Source: Parasponia andersonii
Lineage: Eukaryota; Streptophyta; Magnoliopsida; Rosales; Cannabaceae
Direction of reading: 5' to 3'
NCBI GenBank assembly: GCA_002914805.1
Contig: JXTB01000175.1
Coordinates: 158,977 to 222,976 of the forward strand
DNA: 64,000 nt
Shown: in pieces, positions 1-13,385 of the stretch
Numbering within the stretch: position 1 is the stretch's first letter
Layout of the letters: each line of letters opens with the position of its first letter
Translations under genes and position numbers: made by a program
Notes under the pieces: model-generated
What the model saw: the letters and a program-made list of their open reading frames with translations, nothing else
Told to the model about the DNA's origin: nothing
Database searches by the model: none

Positions 1-1033
1 GTCAATTCAAATATCATATGTATTGGTATTAAAAATTTAGTACAAATTTTGGTATACCTAACATTATCCTATAACTAGTATATATACATGTATTTATTGA
101 AATTAGTTTTTAGTTTTTCAAAATTTTATTACCTTTATATTTTCATTGCATCTTTTTTAGCATGCTTTGGGGATTAATAGTTGGTCTATTTTCATTATTT
201 TTATTTGAAATTCGTTAACATACATTTCAAAAAATTTGATGCAGACCCAAAATTTGGGGGAAGAAAAAGAAAAGAAACCTATTACATAAATCTAACTAAT
301 TACCTTCCAAAAATAATCGAAATATTCTAATTACTAATTATTGGATTGGATCAAATTAAATAATGCACAACAATTGGAGTGGATAACTAATTCACCCAAT
401 CTAAGGCTGGAGTAGATGGAATATGACCAAAATGGGAGGTTTTCAACAGGTCATTTTGTTGTATGGCTAAGTAGCAATTATCATTTTGACATTCGTATAA
501 AAGAAATCGCAATATTTATTTCCCTTTTACAATCTAGCAAAATTAAGGTGGAATCTACATTGGGTGATTTTGACTCTTAACAAGGTATTCTGGATCATTT
601 GCTGACTTGCTGCAAATCTTCTCAAAGATGATATTTAATAATTAAAATTCTATTTAGTATGTAATTTTATAGGAAGTGAATATATATATATATATATTAT
701 ATGGGTGCTTTATCAATTGGTATTGTATTATTTATCCATTAATGGGTATTTTTATTTTAGATCGGTAGATTTTAAATGGACGGATATGATAAGATTTGTT
801 ATGTACCAAAAAATCTAATACAATTAATGAGTTTTTAATATAGAAAGTAATTTATTTCTATAAAGAGTGAATATCCTGTTTATAATCTGATGATTTGAAT
901 TTTTTTTTTCATCCTCAACTATTCCATATTTAGTTTCCTACATCGTAATTTTTATTCCCTTTTTTCATTTCTTATTTAAGTAGTTTTTATAATTATTTTT
1001 TCTTTTGTTAATATACTTTCCTCATCTTCTATA
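1..1033. other. AT-rich intergenic DNA, no gene seen
   Basis: No reading frame or RNA gene was recognised. The block holds poly-A and poly-T tracts and a short TA run near 682-700. The last five bases, CTATA at 1029-1033, are the left target duplication of the Copia element that follows. Confidence 0.6.
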
Positions 1034-1692
1034 TATTGAAAAAATGAAACTGGGCATACCAGATTTAGAAATATTAAATTTATTTTAGAGTTACAAAATT
1101 TAATCTAGCATAGATTAAATTTGTTTAAGAAAATATGTCACGCTTAAACATTTTTGGTGAATTAAAAAATTTAATCTAGTTTAGATTAAAATTATTTAAA
1201 AAACTTATCGATTTCTAAACACGTCTTGTGTAAAATATTTTATTTGGAAATAAATCTTAGTTAATTCTAAATTTGTAACAACTCTTATATAAAGCTTATA
1301 AATTGACTCATCATTCCTTCAAGAAGATACGCTCAAAAGAAGTCTTTTACAGAAGAAATCTGTCTCTTGTCTTTCTTCTCTTTTCAAAGTTCTCTAGAGT
1401 ATAAGTTTTAGTGTAATAGAGTTTAGACATTTTTTTTCAGTTCGTTGGAGTAGTGCAATAGTCACTATTCATCAACTATTGTATCTTGGGAGATGAACGC
1501 CTAACAACCTCAAGCATTGATCGAAAGGAGGCGAATCTGTTTTAAGAAGATTGTGTGATACACAAGCTTAAGTTCTTCGTTGTAATTTGAGTTTCTAATT
1601 ATCTTGGTATTATTGTTATTATTTTAGTATTTTATTGATATTTAAATACTTTGTTTGTTCCTTCACATGTTGTATAAATATTTTGGCTAACA
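1034..1692 (+). repeat. Left LTR of the Copia element
   Basis: This 659-bp repeat aligns over its full length with 14970-15619. Shared landmarks include the runs around 1242-1300 and 15163-15215 and the common end GGCTAACA. The start was set by the CTATA target duplication. Both copies begin TATT where TGTT is usual for the family. Confidence 0.9.
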
Positions 1693-2099
1693 GCTTAAAA
1701 CAGATTCTTCTTTAAGGACGAACATTTTGCTGAAGTTTTTGGAGCTCTTGTTTTTTTTTGCTTTAAAATTTTTTTTTGACTCTACTATCATGTTTTTTAA
1801 TGCTTAATCGCTTAATTTTTTTTGTTGAAGGTTTTNCTATTTTTAATACTTGTTTGGTTTTTCTATATAGGTTATATATATAGTTTCGAAGGTAAGTTGG
1901 TAATCAGTTTATATTTTTTTTCCTTAAAAAAAGGCTATTTCGAAAAAATCTTTTTTGGAAATTTTTTTGTTACTTGAAATTTTTCTTTAAAAGAAAATTT
2001 TGGAATTTTTCCAATCAATTATAAAATCTTATAGTTGAGAAAAAAAAAACTTTTTGGAATCTTTTAGTTGCTTGAAAGTTTTATTTTCTTGAAGGAAAA

Positions 2100-2292
2100 A
2101 AAATTGTTTGAGGAAATTTTATATTTGAGGAAAATAGTTCCATTTTTGAAAACCATTTTCAAAATTTGGAAAGTATATTTTGTACTTTAGGAAAACAGTT
2201 CCTATTCGGGAAACCGTTTTCAAACTTGAAAAGTATATTTTTATACTTGTAGAAAATAGTTCTAATTCTAAAAATTGTTTTCAAATTTGGAA
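2100..2292 (+). repeat. Tandem repeat in the Copia leader, about 62-bp period
   Basis: Three imperfect copies follow each other between the left LTR and gag. Each contains a variant of GAAAATAGTTCC, then a pyrimidine/purine core ending in TTTTCAAA, then TTGGAAAGTATA or a variant. It lies in what would be the untranslated leader of the retrotransposon RNA. Confidence 0.6.
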
Positions 2293-3849
2293 AATATTGT
2301 TATTAACTGAAAAGTTACGAAATAGAGAAGTTCTGTCTAAGGAGGCTGAATTTTAAGTGGGGCTGTTGTAACCCTCCGTGGTCTTTCCTGGGAATTATCC
2401 ACTAAGTGCTATTAGTTTCAACTTTATTTGAGATTTTGGTATTTATACATAAAATCTATTACGTGGTTTGATTTTTCAAAAATGATGACCAACCCAAACC
2501 CTGCTAACGTTCCTGTTGTTGTGTCAGTGGTAAACCCCATTGTGGCTTCTGTGCCTACCCTTGTGGTGCCGATTACGGTTCCTTTGAGTGAAATTTGATG
2601 GTTTGAATTTCAAGAGATGGTAGCAAAAGATGTTATTCTATTTCACTACATTGAATATTGTTAGATTCTTAGCTGAAGATACTCTATCACTCAAGGAGGA
2701 TGAGCAAGAAATCCAAGTTATTAGTACAGTTAATGCTTGAAAACTTTCAAAATTCTTATGCCGAAAATGTATCATGAATAGTTTATCTGATTCTTTGTAC
2801 AATGTATATCAAGAGAAGAAAACGACTAAAGAACTGTGGTAATCCTTAGAGCAGAAATATAAGACAGAGGATGTTGGGTCCAAAAAGTTCATGGTGAGTT
2901 GCTTCCTAGATTATAAAATGGTAGACTTCAAAACTGTTATAAGCCAAGTGCAAGACATTCAGGTGATCTTATCTGAGATTCATGTCGAGGGTATGGTAGT
3001 TAGTGAAAACTTCTAAGTAACTGCTATTATTGAGAAGCTACCTCCTGCCTGGAAAGACTTTAAGAACTATAAAAACCCGGAATTTGGGAGGGTAATTTGA
3101 ATAATTTACCAATTTTCTGGATATAATATTGTGGGGATTAAATTGCAAAAGTTTTGTGCAGATAAACTAAATTACAATTTTTAGGGGACTAGATTGATAG
3201 AGATTTGAAATTTGGGGACTTATATGTAATTTTTGAAAAATTGTACAGCCCTATAAGACAGGGCCACGTGCCCTGTCCTTTTCTTTTCTCTCTCTCTCTT
3301 CTCCCCCCGACTTCTCTCTCTCTCTCTCTGCGTTTCTCGGCCGCACCACCAGAGGAAGCCGCGACCACTGCTCCAGCCACCGTGCGCCTGCACCATCGAT
3401 CGGCAAAGGGTCCCCATACTGCGCCGAAGCTCTGGCGCCCCTCGCCAGCCGCCGCCGTCGTCTGGTTCGTCGGAAAACCTCCATCGAAGCCGTTGGAGCC
3501 GTTTCGGTTTTTTCGTCACCGGCGACAATTCCGGTGTCCATTCGATCTCCAACCGGTCCCGTTGGATTCGTTTCATCTCAAGGATCATCAAGGTATATAT
3601 ATCTCAACTCCATTTTGCCCAGATTGAAAGTTGCCATTTTTGGATATTTTGAGTTTAAGTTTGACTTTTTGATCTAGCCATTGGATTGAGTTTTTGTTGT
3701 CATTTTTGGAATGTACTTGGAAAATGGAGAAGTTTGATATATATTGCCTATGTTTGATGATCAGCACGGAAATCGAGATCAGACGGTCAAGATTTACCTC
3801 ATTTTGCGTACCACCAGTCCGGTGTGGGCCCGGATCCGAATTGGACAAG

Positions 3850-5780
3850 TTATACGTCTAAGCTAGCTATTTTGTGATGAGGATATCATGGCGGTCAAGA
3901 CTCGTGGTCCAATACAAGTTCCTGTTGGTCCAGTGACGAGGGCTCGAGCTAAAAGATTCAAAGAAGAGCTGAATAACTTAGTTCGGAGATTCTACAACAA
4001 GAAGAAAATGTGTTCACTACTGAAGTTGAACAAAGGTTGGTTCCACTCATCCAAGTCGATACGGGAGAGAACTAATCAACCATATACGTCCATTGAGCCA
4101 TTGCAAATCTAATCCATCATGCAAGGGGGAATTATAATTTGATGTAGACGTGCTTTCTTTGTAATTTTATCTTTAATTTTATGTTTTAATTTCTGAGTAT
4201 TTCTATGGTTATTTTAGGCTTGTTTCTTCTTTCTCTTCATTAAGGGTAGATTAGTAATTTTACATTCAAAACCCTAGCAGGGTATATTTATGCCGCCTAT
4301 ATATATGTGCCGCCTACATCAGGAGGGATCGGATTTTGGATATTAATGAAAAGATAGAGAGTTTTCTTCTTGAGTTCTTGAAGGGATTTTTCTGAACTCA
4401 TCAAAGGCTTCCTTGTGGCGTTTAATCTGACTTATCAAACGGATTCTCCATCCCGTTTATGGCGTCTTCACCATACCAAGGTTCTTGCTTTGCTAAGCAA
4501 CGGGTCGCGGTTTTTCCATCAAACTTGAAAGATCTTGGGGTTGTATTTCTAGATTTGGTAACAGGTTTCGTCACGTCGTTGGCGAGGTTCGTATCAGTTG
4601 GTATCAGAGCCTAGGTTCATCAGGTTTGAATATGTTTGCATCCATTATAGTTTAAAAAAAAAAAAAAACAGAATCGTAATCTTTGCTTTCTAAGGTTTCC
4701 AGATTTATTATTATTGGTTTCTAGTTACCTGTTGTCCTTAAGTTCTGATTCTCTTTTGCTCTTTGCACGTTTCTGCAACTTCAAAGGAAAGAAAGGAAAG
4801 AGAGGAGAAAACAAGAGGGTCCGGAAAAAAAAAAAAAAAAAGTACCAGGACCCTTCTTAAATTTTTGCATTTCAATCTTGTTCCTTAGGCCCTAAAACCC
4901 TTTCTTACCAAAACCCCACACTTGAGTGCCAAAATTCATCAAATCCGTGACAAAAATCTGATTCATTTGGTTTGTTCTTATTTTGAAAGGCTACTTGAAT
5001 CCTTCATATTAGTTCTTGATTAGTTTTGAAAAGAACTCAAAGAAGAATACGAGTGGAAAAAGGCAGTGTGTGTGAGATCATATGAGGGTAAAAGCCAGAA
5101 CTTGTTGAGCGAAAACACGAGTGGCATTGAGTGTATCATATCGAGTGAAACATGTGAGGGAGTGTGGCGAGGTCCTTTTCCATATCAATCTAACTCTGTT
5201 TCGCAGATTTCTATCATGTCTAAAAATCAAGAGAAAAGCACAAACGAAGAGGTTCAACAACCAGCTGTTCTGAACCTACAAATACAAGCTTTAATGGGAG
5301 AGATGAGGCGGATGATGAGGGCAGAATTATAACAAATACATGAAAGATTGGATAAGGTAGAAGAAGGAGGAACACAACGGAGGCAACCGCAGAGGAGGGA
5401 TAGGATGCGCCCAAGAGAAGTTGAGGAGGTGGATGAAGATGAAAGGGAAGATGTAGAAGAAGAATATGATAAGATGTCAGTGGGTAGCCATAAGAGATAT
5501 GGCAGGGATAGAGAAGCTAGGAACCGAGTAGATAACAACTTAGGAAATATAAAGATGAGAATCCCCGCCTTTCAAGGAAAAAGCGATCCCGAAGCATATC
5601 TCGAGTGGGAAAAGAAGATAGAGTTGGTTTTCGATTATCACAATTATTCCGAAATAAAGAAGGTAAAACTTGCTGCAATCGAACTCACTGACTATACTAT
5701 TGTGTGGTGGGATCAGTTTTGCATTAATAGGAGGCGAAATGGAGAACGTCTTCTAGAAACTTGGGATGCCTTAGGCCTCA
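3850..5780 (+). mobile_element. Fragment of a second Gypsy lineage in permuted order (pol tail - PPT - LTR - PBS - gag)
   Basis: Reading along the + strand: a pol C-terminal-like frame at 3888-4112 with a TRARAKRFKE motif; a polypurine tract just before 4140; an LTR-like unit at 4140-4596 beginning TGATGTAG and ending GTATCA; a primer-binding site TGGTATCAGAGC at 4599-4610, matching the initiator methionine tRNA 3' end; a leader; and a gag-type region at about 5.2-5.78 kb. A normal element has gag and pol between two LTRs. Here one LTR has the element's end on its left and its beginning on its right. That order fits a tandem pair sharing one LTR, or a one-LTR circle, captured in the larger Gypsy element. 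Both outer edges are approximate. The fragment is broken. Confidence 0.7.
4140..4596 (+). repeat. LTR shared by two flanking parts of the second Gypsy lineage
   Basis: This 457-bp unit starts with TG after a polypurine tract and ends with CA two bases before the methionine-tRNA primer-binding site at 4599-4610. It has no second copy in the window, so its boundaries rest on these signals only. Confidence 0.65.
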
Positions 5781-8700
5781 GGAAGTCAGGGTGGGCGTGG
5801 ATATGGCAGTAGTGGTTCAGGATCCAACAGTAGCCATCCTGGTCAGGGAAGAGGCAACAAGGAGAAAAGGAAGGTGACTGGCCAAGCCTATGCTTTTACT
5901 GGGGCAGACGACACTCAGGATCATACCGGTCGAGGTGTTGTTAATGGTATGATCCTTCTTTCACACTCTTGGGCACATGTTTTGTTTGATACTGGTGCAT
6001 CTCATTCATTCATATCCTTATTGTTTGCTCAACTGTTGGGGTTGGAATTTTCTGATTTGGATTATGTATTGACGTTGGGTACACCTTTGGGAGGAGTAGC
6101 CGATGTGTCTAGTGTGTGTAAGTCTTATCGGGTTGTGATTGGTGATAGGAAGCTTCTTGCTGATTTGATTGTGTTGCCGATGGGATAGTACGACGTAATA
6201 CTCGGTATGGATTGGTTGTCGAAATATTAAGCGGCTGTGGACTATCGTACGAAGCAGGTGACTCTTTTTCCTAGTGATGGATATCCTATTATCTATCAGG
6301 CTGGGATGAGTCCGTTGAAGCCTAGTCCTATTCTGAAAGCGTGCATGGGTGGAAGGAAGAAACTTGAGTGTTATGGGAACTTGTTTGCCATAGATGGCGA
6401 GGTAAGGATAGACGATCAAGACCCATGGGTTCCGGTGGTATGTGAGTATTTGGAGGTATTTCCTGAAGACCTACCAGGGTTATCACCAAATAGGGAGATC
6501 GAGTTCTGTATTGAACTAGTTCCTGGAGCTCAGCCAGTTTCTATTCCAGCCTATCGCATGGCACCTGCTGAGATGGAAGAATTAAGAGAACAGTTAGACG
6601 ATTTTCTTTCCAAAGGCTTTATTCGCAGTAGCACTTCTTCTTGGGGTACTCCTGTTTTATTTGTGAAGAAAGCTGATGATTCATTGAGACTTTGTGTGGA
6701 TTACCGGAAGTTGAACCAGTTGACAGTGAAGAACAAGTATCCTTTGCCAAGGATAGATGAGTTGTTTGATCAACTCGGTGGTTCAAGGTTCTTCTATAAG
6801 ATCAATTTGAGATCCGGTTATCATCAGTTGAAGATAAGAGAGGATGATATGCCTAAGACAACATTCAGAACTCGATATGGTCATTTTGAGTTTCTGGTGA
6901 TGCCATTTGGTTTAACGAATGCACCTGCAGCCTTTATGGATCTCATGAATTGGATTTTCAGGCTGTTTTTGGACCATTTTGTGGTTGTGTTCATCGACGA
7001 CATCCTGGTGTATTCTAAGACTCAAGAAGAGCATGCCGAACATCTGGAGATAGTACTCAAGACCTTGAGAGATCATGAGTTGTACGCCAAGAAATTGAAG
7101 AGTGACTTTTGGATGTCAGAAGTGAAGTTCTTGAGTCATGTGATTTCTCACAGAGGTATTTCAGTCGATCTCGCTAAGATCGAAGCTGTTCTAGAATGGG
7201 AAAGACCGAGAAATGTGATGGAGGTACGTAGTTTCCTTGGTTTGGTAGGCTACTACCATCGTTTTGTGCAAGATTTCTCAAGAATTGCCTTGCCTTTGAC
7301 GAAGTTAACCAGGAAGGATGTTAAGTTTTTTTGGGATCACAAAAGTGAAGAAGCTTTTGTCAGGTTGAAGCAGAGTTTATCCACCGCACTTATTCTTACT
7401 GTTCCTGATAGTAACGAGCCTTATGTGGTGTATACTGATGCTTTGAAGACGGGTTTGGGATGTGTCTTAATGCAGAATGGTCGAGTTGTGGCTTATGCTT
7501 CTCGTCAGTTGAAACCACATGAGAAGAACTATCCCACTCATGATCTGGAGCTTGCAGCAGTGATCTTTGCCTTGAAGATTTGGCGATGTTACTTGTATGG
7601 TGTGAAGTTCGACATATTCTCCGATCATAAGAGTTTGAAGTATCTCTTTACTCAGAAGGATCTGAACTTGAGACAACGAAGATGGATTGAGTAAATAGAG
7701 GATTATGACTTTGACCTACGGTATCATCCCGGTAAATCCAATGTTGTAGCTGATGCACTGAGTAGGAAGCCTCATGGTGCACTAGCTGTATTGGTGTTTG
7801 AAGATTGGAGGAACTCAGTTGCGATTAGTGACTATAACTTGCAGTATTTCGAGAATGAAGGGGTTGCTTACTTGAGCAACATTGTGATTTCACCATCTCT
7901 TCTCCAGACTATCCAGCGGAGTCAGTGGCAAGACAGGGAGTTGAGGACAATCTGGAACTGGCTTCAAAATGGTGAACAGTTAGATGGTTAGAGCACTAAC
8001 AGAGAAGGGTTTTTACTTTTCAGTGGGAAGTTGGCTGTAGCTGATGACCCTAATCTTCGAGAAACTATTCTAACTAAGGCTCACAAATCAAGGTTCACAG
8101 TACATCCGGGTATTACCAAGATGTACCAGGACTTGAAGCAGCAGTATTGGTGGAAAAGTATGAGGAAGGATGTAGCTACTTTTGTGGCTAAGTGTTTGAC
8201 TTATCAACGAGTCAAGGCTGAATATCAGAGGCCAGTTGGATTACTTCAACCGTTGCCAATTCCAAATTGGAAGTGGGACAAGATCACGATGGACTTCGTG
8301 ACCCGTTTGCCGAAGATCTTGAGGAAGAATGACGCAGTTTGGGTGGTAGTCGATCGGTTGACGAAGAGTACTCATTTTATACCGATCCAGATGGACTACT
8401 CTCTTACTAAGCTCAGTAGACTGTATGTGGAGAACATCATACGCTTGCATGGTATGCCTTCAAGCATAGTATCTGACAGAGATCCAAGGTTCACTTCTAA
8501 GTTTTGGGAGAGCCTTGTAGAAAGCGTTTGGTACGCAGTTGGATATCAGTACGACTCACCATCCTGAGTCAGATGGTCAGTCTGAAAGGACCATTCAGAT
8601 TCTTGAGGACATGCTACGTTATTGCATACTGGACTTTGTTAGGAACTGGGATGATCATCTTCCTTTGGTGGAATCTGCTTATAATAACAGTTACCAGACC

Positions 8701-9409
8701 AGTGTGGGTGTGGCTCCATATGAAGTGTTATATGGAAGGCCGTGTAGATTGCCTTTGTGTTGGGCAAAAACCGAAGAGTGTGTTACTCTTGGACCTGAGT
8801 TGATTGAAGAGACTACTGAGAAGATCAAGGGTATCCAAGAGAGACTCAAAGAGATTCAGAGTCGCCAGAAGAGTTATGCTGACCCGAAGAGGCATGAGGT
8901 AGAGTTCGATACTGGTAATTCCGTATTTTTGAAAGTGACTCTAAGGCGAGGTGTGACAAGATTTAGGGTTAAAGGTAAGCTTGCTCTGAGGTATATTGGT
9001 CCCTTTGAGATCACTGACAGAATTGGACCAGTGGCGTATCGCTTGAACCTGCCTGCACAGTTGGATCACGTGCATAATGTGTTTCACGTGTCGATGTTGA
9101 AGAAGTACACGCCGGACCCAACTCATGTTATTCAGTACGTGCATGTATCGATCCAAGAAGATGGGTCCTATGAAGAGCAGCCTGTTCGTTTGTTGGCTAG
9201 AGAGTTAAAGGTGCTTCGCAACAGAGAGATTCCACTTGTCAAGGTGCTTTGGGAACATCACAAGGAAGACGAGGCTACTTGGGAACTCGAGACAGAGATG
9301 TACGAAAAGTACCCTCATTTGTTTGACTTTCAGTCAGAAGTTGTATTGTGATGTAAACCTTGACTTGTACTTTGAATTTTGGGACAAAATTCTTTTAAGG
9401 AGGAGAGAA

Positions 9410-10755
9410 TGTAAAAACCCGGGTTTTGGGAGGGTAATTTAGATAATTTACCAATTTTCCGGATATAATATTATGAGGATTAAATTGCAAAAGTTTTGTG
9501 CAGATAGACTAAATTGTAATTTTTGGGCGACTAGATTGATAGAGATTTGAAATTTGGGGACTTATGTGCAATTTTTCAAAAATTGCACAGCCCTATAAGA
9601 CAGGGCCACGTGCCCTGTCCTTTTCTTTTCTCTCTCTTCTCCCCCGACTTCTCTCTCTCTCTCTATACTGTATTGCTCTGGGAATTTTCTGAGTGCAGGT
9701 TATTTTGGGTATATTAAAAATAGGGCCGTTATGCTGCCCGTTTTTTTATAAAAACCTAATATGCTAATTTTACTGAAAAACCAGAGTATGATTATTTTCA
9801 CACTTCAGTTCTGTATTGCACGTGTCATAGGATCATACATGAGCACCGTGTTAGCATCGTGGGTTTTACAGTGTGGCGCTGCGTACCCTACCGTCGGTGA
9901 AAGTCTGTAAACTCGTGCGGGATTTTGTTACTTCTGATTACCTCCCTATTTGGCAGGCGTAGGCAATTTGGTTGCCCTTCCAGGGTTTGGTAGGCGACAC
10001 ACGGATGTCACCTCCGGGTATGGGCTTAGGTATCAGGCAGGCTATTAGGCATACTTAGTGCCTTCATCCTGGGTTTCCACAGATGAAAGGATGAGAGCTC
10101 ATGGGTATGGGTTGATTTGTGTCATGTGCATATGAATTAAATGGTTTTGATTACACTGCTTTTATATATATGTATGGATTTCTGGTTTGGATTATATATA
10201 TATGTATGTTTTGGACTAAACTAACCATGCAGGAATTCCTCATCACTAAAATGTTTTCGATCGAGGTAATTATTTTTCCTACTAGGTATTTTATGCTCAC
10301 CCCCTACCTTCTTCCTCAGGTAGTGTCAAGTGCGATCTCGGTGATCAAGAGGAGTAAGAGGTCATCTTGATTGCAGTTCGTCTCTTAGTAATGCTAGAAG
10401 TTTGTCGTCTTGGTGTTGGGATTGTTTGGATCTTGTATTGGCATTGAACTAAGATTACTACTTTCTATTTTATCTGTGAACTTATGTATGCCATTCTGTT
10501 ATTTGACTTTTGTTGTGGATGATGGTGATGCTTGGGCTTTTATGTGACTCCGTGATTTTTAATTATTATTCAGTCCATGTTTAATGGTGTATACGAACTG
10601 TGGGAGTGGTTCACGGGATGGAATTCCAATTATTTTATTTAAATGGACTGTTTTTATAAAAACTAGAACTTTTGACACTTTTCAAATAAATCAAGGAATT
10701 TCCCACCTTTGTGAAATTTCCCTTCTACCACTAGCCCGGGTTTTGGGTCGTGACA
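9410..10755 (+). repeat. Right LTR of the nested Gypsy element
   Basis: It begins TGTAAAAACCCGG right after the purine tract and ends GGGTCGTGACA next to the AGAAC duplication. Its first 260 bp match the left end from 3068, including the region with CACGTGCCCTGTCC and the CT-rich tract. The two LTRs do not carry the same interior, so they cannot be aligned end to end. Confidence 0.85.
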
Positions 10756-13186
10756 AGAACTATCTTAAGCATAAGCAAAAGGAGATGTGTATCGAAGACC
10801 TTATTCTTAGACTTCATATTGAAGAAGACAATAAGAAGTCTGAAAAGAATGGGACTAATTCGTCGTTAGAGACAAAGATGAATATAGTATAGCACGGTCA
10901 AAGCTCCAATTCCAAAAAGAACAAGTCTAGCAAGGGCAACAAGTTGGGACCAAAAATAGGAATTTCCAGAAAACAGAAATTCTAAGGGAAGTGCTTCAAT
11001 TGTGACAAGATGGATCACAAGGTTTCAGACTGTCGACTTCCAAAGAAGAAGAAAAATGAAGCCAACATAGTGGGTGAAATCATACAAGATATTTCTAACA
11101 TCGACCTTTGTACAGTAGTTTCTGAAGTAAACTTAGTTAGGTTGAATCCGAAGAAATAATAGCTTGACACCAGTGCCACTCGACATGTATGCTCAAATAA
11201 AGGTTTATTCACTTTCTTCAAACCATTTGAAAATGGGGAGAAGCTATTTATGCGAAATTTTGCAAAGTCCACTATCCAAGGCTAAGGCTAGGTGGTTTTG
11301 AAGATAACCTATGAATGATATGTTGTATATGCCGGAGATCCGAAAAAACTTAGTGTCTGGTTTATTGCTAAACAAGTATGGATTCTGCATAGTATTTGGG
11401 TCAAATAAATTTTTTGTCTACAAGTGGGTTGTATGTGGGGGAAGAGCTATGGATATGATGGGCTTTTTAAACTAAATGTAATGACTATTAAGTCAAATAA
11501 TAATAAAGTTAGCTCTTCTGTTTATTTGCTTGAGTCTTCTAATGTATGACATAGTAGACTAGAATACACTAATTATGATACTTTATGTAGATTAATTAAA
11601 TAAGTCACTTACCTATTTTTAATATTGATTCAAAACACAAGTTTCAATATTGATTCAAAACACAAGTGTGAAACTTGTGTTGAGGCAAAAACTAACAAGG
11701 TCATCGTTACAAACAATAGAAAGGAACACAGTACCTCTTGATTTAATTCACAGTGATATTTATGATTTAAAAACTGTACAAACAAGAGGTAGCGATAAAT
11801 ATTTTATTACTTTTATCAATGATAGTACAAAATATTGTTATGCGTATTTGCTAAAAAGAAAGGACGAAACTATAGAAAAATTTGTACTCTATAAGAATGA
11901 GATTGAAAATCAACTTAATAAGAAGATTAAGGTGATTAGAAGTGACCTTAGAGGAGAGTATGAATCACCTTTTGGTGATTTTTGTGCACAACATGGAATA
12001 ATACAAAAGGTTACTCCACCTTATTTACCTTAGTCAAATAGTGTTGCTGAGCGAAAAAATTGTACCTTAAAAGAGATGATGAATGTAATACTTTTATCTA
12101 AATTACCCTAGAATATGTGGGGGGAAGCTATTTTGATAGCTAATTACTTTGCAAATAAAGTGTCCCAAAAGAAAAAGGACAAAATCCTATATGAGTCATA
12201 GAAAAGAAGAAAGCCTTCTTATAAATACTTATGAATGTGGTGGCATCTCGCCAAAGTAGTCGTACTAACACCAAAGAAGGCGAAAATTAGTCTAAAAACC
12301 GTTAATTGCATTTTCATTGGTTATGCATAAGACAGTAATACTTATCGATTTCTTATATATGAGTCAAAAATCCTAGACATATACAAAAACACGATAATGG
12401 AATCAAGGAATGCATTGTTCTTTGAACATGTATTTCCTTGTAAATCCAAAGAAGAAGCAAGTTCGTCAAGACGAATACATGAGACTATTACTAAGAATAG
12501 TCAGGACCAAGACCAATATGAGGAAATTGAAGGTGTTCTCAATGAAGCAAGAGAGTAAGGATAGAAAAATCTTTTGGTCCAGATTTTCTGACTTATTTGT
12601 TAGAGGTTGAACCTCAAACATTTATAAAAATTATGAGCTCTTCAGAAGACCTTTTATGGAAAAAAAAAAAAAAAGGCTATTCAAAGTGAAATTAACTCTA
12701 TTTTGTAGAATTATACTTAGGAATTAGTGGATCTTCCTCCATGCTGTAAATCTCTAGGGTCCAAATAGATTTTTAAGAGGAAAATAAAAACAGATGGATC
12801 AATTGATAAGTATAAAGCTAGACTTATAATCAAAGGTTACAAACAATGAGGAGGCTTTGACTACTTTGATACATATTCTCCTATGACAGGAATAATTTTA
12901 ATTCGGATAATACTTGCAATTGTAGCTTTGTACAATTTTGAAGTATATCAAATGGATATTAAAACAACTTTCTTAAATGGAGATTTAGATAAAGAAATGT
13001 ACATAGAATAACTGGAGGGATTTTCTGCACCTGGGCAAGAAAAGAAATTCTTTAAATTGTTGAAGTCTTTATATGGTTTAAAACAAGCACTAAAACAATA
13101 GTATGAGAAGTTTGATAGTGCAATGATATCAAATAGATTTAAAATTAATAAGTGTGATAAATGTGCTTATATAAAGAACACAAATA

Positions 13187-13385
13187 GACGAAGTATACTG
13201 GCTCAAGTGGTAAGAGCACCCACTACCTAAGATCTCTGCCCTAAGTTCGAGTCACACCAGAGGTAGCTATGAAAGCCTATTATCCCTTTTAGGGTGACAA
13301 CAAGATTGGGTAGTAGTAAGTATTTTCCTTTAATTTGTAATAAATGAAAATCATTAGTTAATCTTTTTATATATATATATATATT
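13187..13385 (+). mobile_element. tRNA-derived SINE inserted in the Copia reverse-transcriptase region
   Basis: The 199-bp insert is flanked by a perfect 17-bp target duplication, TATAAAGAACACAAATA, at 13170-13186 and 13386-13402. Near its 5' end TGGCTCAAGTGG fits the pol III A box. About 40 bp later AGTTCGAGTCA fits the B box. The tail is AT-rich and ends in a TA run. SINEs of this build are copied by LINE enzymes, and the long duplication is typical of that route. Body length and boxes agree with plant SINEs, but the exact family cannot be named from sequence alone. Confidence 0.9.

Larger units (their letters stand above)
3068..10755 (+). mobile_element. Ty3/Gypsy LTR retrotransposon fossil (Tekay/Del-like chromovirus), nested in the Copia gag
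   Basis: The insert is flanked by a 5-bp AGAAC duplication (3063-3067 and 10756-10760). Removing it rejoins the Copia gag. The LTR ends are TGTAAAAACCCGG and GGGTCGTGACA. A polypurine tract lies at about 9397-9409. Parts on the + strand: protease with a DTGASHSF-type motif near 5.99 kb; reverse transcriptase about 6.64-7.15 kb with a FIDD motif; RNase H about 7.42-7.76 kb; integrase about 8.04-8.8 kb; a chromodomain-like tail near 9.16-9.33 kb. The assignment to Tekay/Del rests on pol order, the chromodomain-like tail and the style of the LTR. It is broken in several places. The interior is a mosaic: the section between about 3.85 and 5.78 kb comes from another Gypsy lineage. Over the first 205 or so bases the two LTRs differ at about 18 positions, so it is younger than the Copia host. 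Confidence 0.9.

Noticed and set aside
3205-3627. 140-residue open frame at 3205-3627 and antisense frames over it
   Set aside because: It lies in the CT-rich and GC-richer part of the Gypsy left LTR, has low-complexity Leu/Ser composition and no family resemblance.
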